64,000 nucleotides of DNA from Euglena gracilis (taxonomy: Eukaryota > Euglenida > Euglenophyceae > Euglenales). The position numbers and the translations under genes are program-made. The stretch is taken from positions 20,115,295 to 20,179,294 of the forward strand of contig CP154956.1 in assembly GCA_039621445.1 (NCBI GenBank), given 5' to 3'. Position 1 is the first letter of the stretch. The number at the start of each line of letters is the position of its first letter. The notes beneath the pieces are model-generated. The model was not told the DNA's origin. It saw only the letters and a program-made list of their open reading frames with translations, and made no database searches. Positions 59,949 to 64,000 of this stretch are shown here, piece by piece.

Positions 59949-61699
59949 CCCCAGGGTGTTGGGTGTTGAGTGAGAAGGGGGGAGGGGGGAGGGGGTGGTC
60001 CTGGGGTCGGTTTTTTTTTTTTGAGGGCTTCAAAAAAAGCATGAAATTGTGTTTTCTGGTTTTTTCCCCACTAAATTGACATTTTTTTCATTTTTTCCAT
60101 CAAATCGACAAAAACAGATAAATCTGCCAGCATGAAGCGCCGGGGAAGAAAACTTTTTGGTTCCATGGGACCGGGGGGGGGGGGGGGGTTGGACCCCTGG
60201 ACAAAGCCAACCCTTACTTAATACCCTGGTTAATTCTCATCCACCGAGAAGATGACAATAATGCAGAGGGTCAGTGAACCCATGTCAGTGTTCGTTTGTG
60301 GTATCTACCAATGACGTTGGCGATTGACCTGAGAAATGAGACTGATCTTGGAGGACAGGCTTCTTTCATACTCTGGTAACTTGGTAATTTGACAACATGA
60401 AATTGGGGATAAACGAGATTCTGAGAATGTTAAGAATTTGCACATGCACACGCGCGCACACACATCCACACCAGGGGGGATTTTGCAACAAGGCACCTGA
60501 AAATATGCAAAAAATGTGGGAAAAAACAAAAAAGCAAATGAATGTTGCATGTGAATTCCTTTAGGAGCTCCTTGCAGTTGTACACTTTATTGCTGGAGAG
60601 TAAAAATTTCGCCAGCGATTTTTTTTCTTCAATTTGCAAAATATTTGCAATAAGATGAAAGAAAGCCAAAAGAATGCACTTATGTTCCATTTTGCAGCTA
60701 CGGTCCCACCCATGTCCCCATGTCCCACCCCGCAACTACAATCAATATGAAAATTGGTCTTAAAATGTTTATTGTGCAGCTCCCACTTTTCTGGCAGCAG
60801 AGAAAATTGTGCAATCGCCAGAAAAATGGAAACCCAAATATGCAGAAAATGCAAAAAAATGAGATTTTTTCACAAATTAAATTGCAAAAAAAAGCAAATT
60901 AAAAACTTGCATATCCCCCCCTGTACGCGCACAATGCAAAAAAAAAAAACAATGCTCGTCGACCTATCAAAGACCACACACATGACTGACCAATATTGTT
61001 CCACAAGCAAAAAGGTCCACACCTGCGTCACGACTGGCTGGCGAACTTGGACCCTCCGCAGCCTTTGCTCTTTCACTTTGCGAAGGCTGCTCGCTCTGCA
61101 CCACACTTGCTGGGGCTGAGGAAAAGCAGAAAACAAACCTGTAACCGAACAGCAGCCCGTTCGGTCATGTTTGCCCAGACGAGACCAGCCTCTTCGGTGC
61201 CATGGGCCGTGCTGGATTTGTTTGTTGTTCCATCGGCTGCCAATGCACATTTGCTCATCTGCCGTTATTGTGCCATCTTGCACGTGCGTGATGTGCTGAC
61301 GTTGCTGACCACACCAGGGCCTTTTGTTCATTGATGCTGCATCAAAGCCACGAGGCAGTCGTCATCATCAAAATGAACAGGTGAGAATTCAACAAGACCA
61401 GGGTTCGGCTGGAAAATGCCCCACTTACTTGTTTGTAGAATAATGCAACACCATATTCCTGGACAAACCTCACTCCAACATAACCTATTAAAAAAAATGC
61501 ATCAATACCTCTTTCCTCCGCGTTTGGGAGGGGAAAGAACACAGCTGAAAATGGAACAAGCACCTGTTTAAATGTGAGGTCTCCACCTTAAGCAACGCAG
61601 CTCGCATTTAAGGCTTTTTTTTCGTTGTTGGCGTGCACATTTGTGCAAATCGACATTTTACTTTTTGTGGAAGTGAAAGCACCTGGCTCCATCTCAAAA
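59949..61699. other. No gene recognised
   Basis: AT-rich sequence with one G-run at 60,173-60,188 and a short CACACGCGCGCACACAC simple repeat near 60,450. Frames at 60,996-61,334 overlap on both strands and lack motifs. Confidence 0.4.
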
Positions 61700-62640
61700 C
61701 CAAAATTACGTAATGAGGATGCAATGTGGTGCCCAGCACGAAGAGATGGAAGCAGTATTTGAAAATTAGGGTGCCTCAGGGCAGTTGTAACTACGGCACA
61801 CAAGATACAAAACACCCAGCATGGGAGTTTTGAACCTTCCAATGTGTGCCTCATCGGTATGGAATGTGGCTGGAAAAAATCGGGGAAGGTGTGAACCTGA
61901 AAAGATCCGCTAAACCTTTGCGAAAAGTTGCTCGGTGTGGGCAAATATGCAAATGGTCGGTGTGCGCAAATGCACATACATTTGCGCAACTGTGGGAACA
62001 TGGTGGTCTTTTTGTTCCACTTGAATTCAGCAAAATATCTCGCATTTGAGGATTTCCAAACTGCAGCAATGCTGCATCCTTTAAATGGTACATGTGCGAA
62101 TTTGCACAGTGGTCGGTATGCGCAGATGCTCAAGCCGACCAGACAGACTGTTTGCGCATTCGCGCAAACTAACCATTTGGTCAATAACAATCGCACCAAA
62201 TTTCAGCTTGCGCACGTGGCCAGCCTTTGGGTCTGATTTGGGCAAGGCCAATGCAAAAGCATTTTTGATCCCTGAAACACCAAAATAAACGGCCATTCCA
62301 GGTTTTATCCTGAAAAGAATTCATTTGAAGGCGCCCTCCACCCACAGTTTTTTTTAGTCCGAAAATGAGGCAATACATTGGCTGAAAAAATGGGTGTGCC
62401 AGATGACTTGAAAACCTCGGTCTGCAGGAGGAGACACAATGCAAAACACCAACGCGCTTCATTTGTCTCTCAATCATTTGTCCCTAAAACACATCCACTT
62501 TGAGTACAACACCTCCGCACTGCTCTCATCCTCTCCTCTTGCTCTGCTTTTTGTATTCAAAATTCCAATCCTTTTATAACCAACTTCAAAAACCTCCACA
62601 ACATGCCGCAAAACTTCAAAAGCAAAGGGGTGGGCCTGGC
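61700..62640 (+). repeat. Dispersed repeat R1, copy 2
   Basis: Colinear with 2,580-3,420. Its end (CCAACTTCAAAAACCTCCACA near 62,580) also matches 990-1,015. It contains a cluster of GTGCGCAAATGCAC, TTTGCGCAACTG and TTTGCGCATTCGCGCAAAC motifs at 61,930-62,170. Confidence 0.55.
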
Positions 62641-63154
62641 GCTGGCAGTTGGACCAAGAACGAACCGGGCTTTTCGTGTATTTTTGGTATTTTTTTTCAT
62701 CAAAGAGGGCATTCCAGGCTGTACTGCGCACCAACAGACAGACATGCCTGACACACAAATTGATGCTGGGAAACTTGGGGGCATTTTTTTTTTGCAATTG
62801 TCAGACAGATGACTCTTGGGCAACTGATCTTGCATCTGATCTCGTATATGAAAGCCGTTTTTGGTCTTTTCCATTTTGTGCTTCCTGGATTCAGAACTGG
62901 GTTTCAAATGCTGGTTACTCGCTGGCCGTCCTGAAATTGAGCACCACCATGTTCCAGCTGAAACATGAGAAAAACAGAACCTTGGTGTGTTTCATCCTTG
63001 GGACCTGCAACATATATTACAGGTGGAAACAGGACTCTTTCATCAGTGATTGGTGGAGGGGACAAAGAGCGCAGAAAGATTGTCACCAGCTGACTTCTGT
63101 TTGAATTCATTGCTGTTGACCCTCTGTCACACCCACAAGGCAATGCAAAGTCCA
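62641..63154. other. No feature seen
   Basis: No coding or repeat signal was recognised. The plus-strand frame at 62,649-63,104 (151 codons) has no family motif and its codon pattern is not convincing. Confidence 0.4.
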
Positions 63155-63435
63155 TTTGCGCGATTGCACAAATGGATCACTCAAAACGATTGAAGAACCT
63201 CCATTCCACCCTATCTTTTTTTAAAAAAAAATACTGACATGACTTGTTTGTGCAACTGCGCAATTGGTCCGATTGTTGTCGTAATTGGCGCAGTTGTGCA
63301 AGGGAGCACTTGCGCAATTGTGTAAATACAATCTGCGCAATTGCACAGGCGGTCTATTTGCAAAAAGGGCACAACTGCGCAAATGGTCGTTTGAAAAGTT
63401 GTCCAACTGGTCCCCTTGCGCAGTTGCGAAGGTTT
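63155..63435. repeat. Cluster of TTGCGCAATTGC near-palindromes
   Basis: Seven motifs of the form (T/C)TGCGCAA(T/C)TG(C/T)(G/A)CAA lie at spacings of roughly 20-50 bases. Each is nearly self-complementary. The same motif appears in smaller groups near 785, 2,790-2,960, 3,496-3,548 and 61,930-62,170. Confidence 0.7.
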
Positions 63436-64000
63436 AATGTTCCAAAAAAAAACAATGGCTTCGTGGATGCTGTGGTTCCACGCTGTGCTTGCCCCGAGGT
63501 CCCCGGCTGTCAATGTTCAAATTTAAAAGCTGGCTAATGCACCTTGAGAAAGGAAGAAATCTCTGCGACGCAGGAGAGGAATCCCTGCGGTTTCATGGCA
63601 TATTTTCCAGCTCCAACTCCTATTTTTGTGTTTTATTTTTCCTCATTTGGGAGGTCATTCCTGGAGGTTCCCAATTTGGCGATGTGTTCCGGAAAATCAC
63701 AACTCCAAAACTTCCACCGTTCCCCCAGGTGTCACCACTGGAAAATCGTGAAAATCAACAAATGGAGGGCCAGTGTGTAACCAGCAGTTCAAAAACCTGG
63801 ACCCCAACCTTCCAAAAACAAAAAAAGTTCAAAAAATTTGAGTCGGTGTGCACATATGCGCACACCGACACAAAAAAAACCTTAAAATGCGAGATACGTA
63901 TGCTAATTTCATGATTTCTTCGTGAATTCAGATTTTTTTTTGGCAATGTGCGTGAAATGCGGATGTCACCGTTTTTGGAGATACTGACAGACTCAGAAAA
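63436..64000. other. No gene recognised
   Basis: A few TGCGCA-type motifs (63,850-63,865) but no coding signal. The 141-codon frame at 63,489-63,914 has no recognisable domain. Confidence 0.4.

Noticed and set aside
59776-60042. Proline-rich and glycine-rich frames
   Set aside because: They are translations of a C-rich low-complexity block with no codon structure.

Overview
The window looks like a repeat-rich stretch of a eukaryotic nuclear genome. It has no dense bacterial-style gene array, it has candidate exons flanked by polypyrimidine/AG and GT signals, it has short interstitial TTAGGG-type telomere-like runs, and it is packed with transposable elements. The species cannot be fixed from sequence alone. 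A microbial eukaryote or alga is my guess. Long pure G or C runs occur throughout, in introns, transposon ends and element coding regions.

Left third (1-20.8 kb): terminal-inverted-repeat (TIR) DNA elements and dispersed repeats, with a few isolated exon-like GC-rich islands. The only cellular domain I recognise is the C-terminal half of a FYVE zinc finger (3,847-3,966). An hAT-type transposase remnant near 7.1 kb is split by a 268-bp non-autonomous element with 16-bp perfect TIRs and an 8-bp target duplication.

Middle and right (20.8-59.1 kb): a graveyard of tyrosine-recombinase (DIRS-like) retrotransposons. Two families have complete termini. Family A is A1 at 21,515-26,054 and A2 at 49,263-58,856. 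Family B is B1 at 26,167-30,721 and B2 at 54,027-58,645 on the minus strand. Each full element is about 4.55 kb and encodes a repeat-rich gag-like protein, RT-RNase H followed by an (N)PPW methyltransferase-like segment, and a tyrosine recombinase (YR) in an overlapping frame. Each carries the DIRS hallmark of inverted terminal repeats plus an internal complementary region equal to the two outer ends fused together. B2 is nested inside A2, and A2 also holds a 426-bp poly-C element. Subtracting both inserts gives A2 about the same length as A1. A third lineage, D (37.74-41.47 kb, minus), a gag from a further lineage, C (47.85-49.25 kb, minus), and at least six broken family A fragments fill the rest. 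A Ty3-like gag (34.2-37.34 kb, plus) collides head-on with a minus-strand Ty3-like RT fragment.

Most reading-frame breaks in these elements fall at or beside homopolymer runs, including inside the NPPW codons and the Gly-Gly between RT motifs A and B. They may be decay, assembly error or something biological.

Right end (59.1-64 kb): a C-rich low-complexity block, a second copy of a dispersed repeat also present at 2.6-3.4 kb, and a cluster of near-palindromic TTGCGCAA-type motifs. No gene was recognised there.
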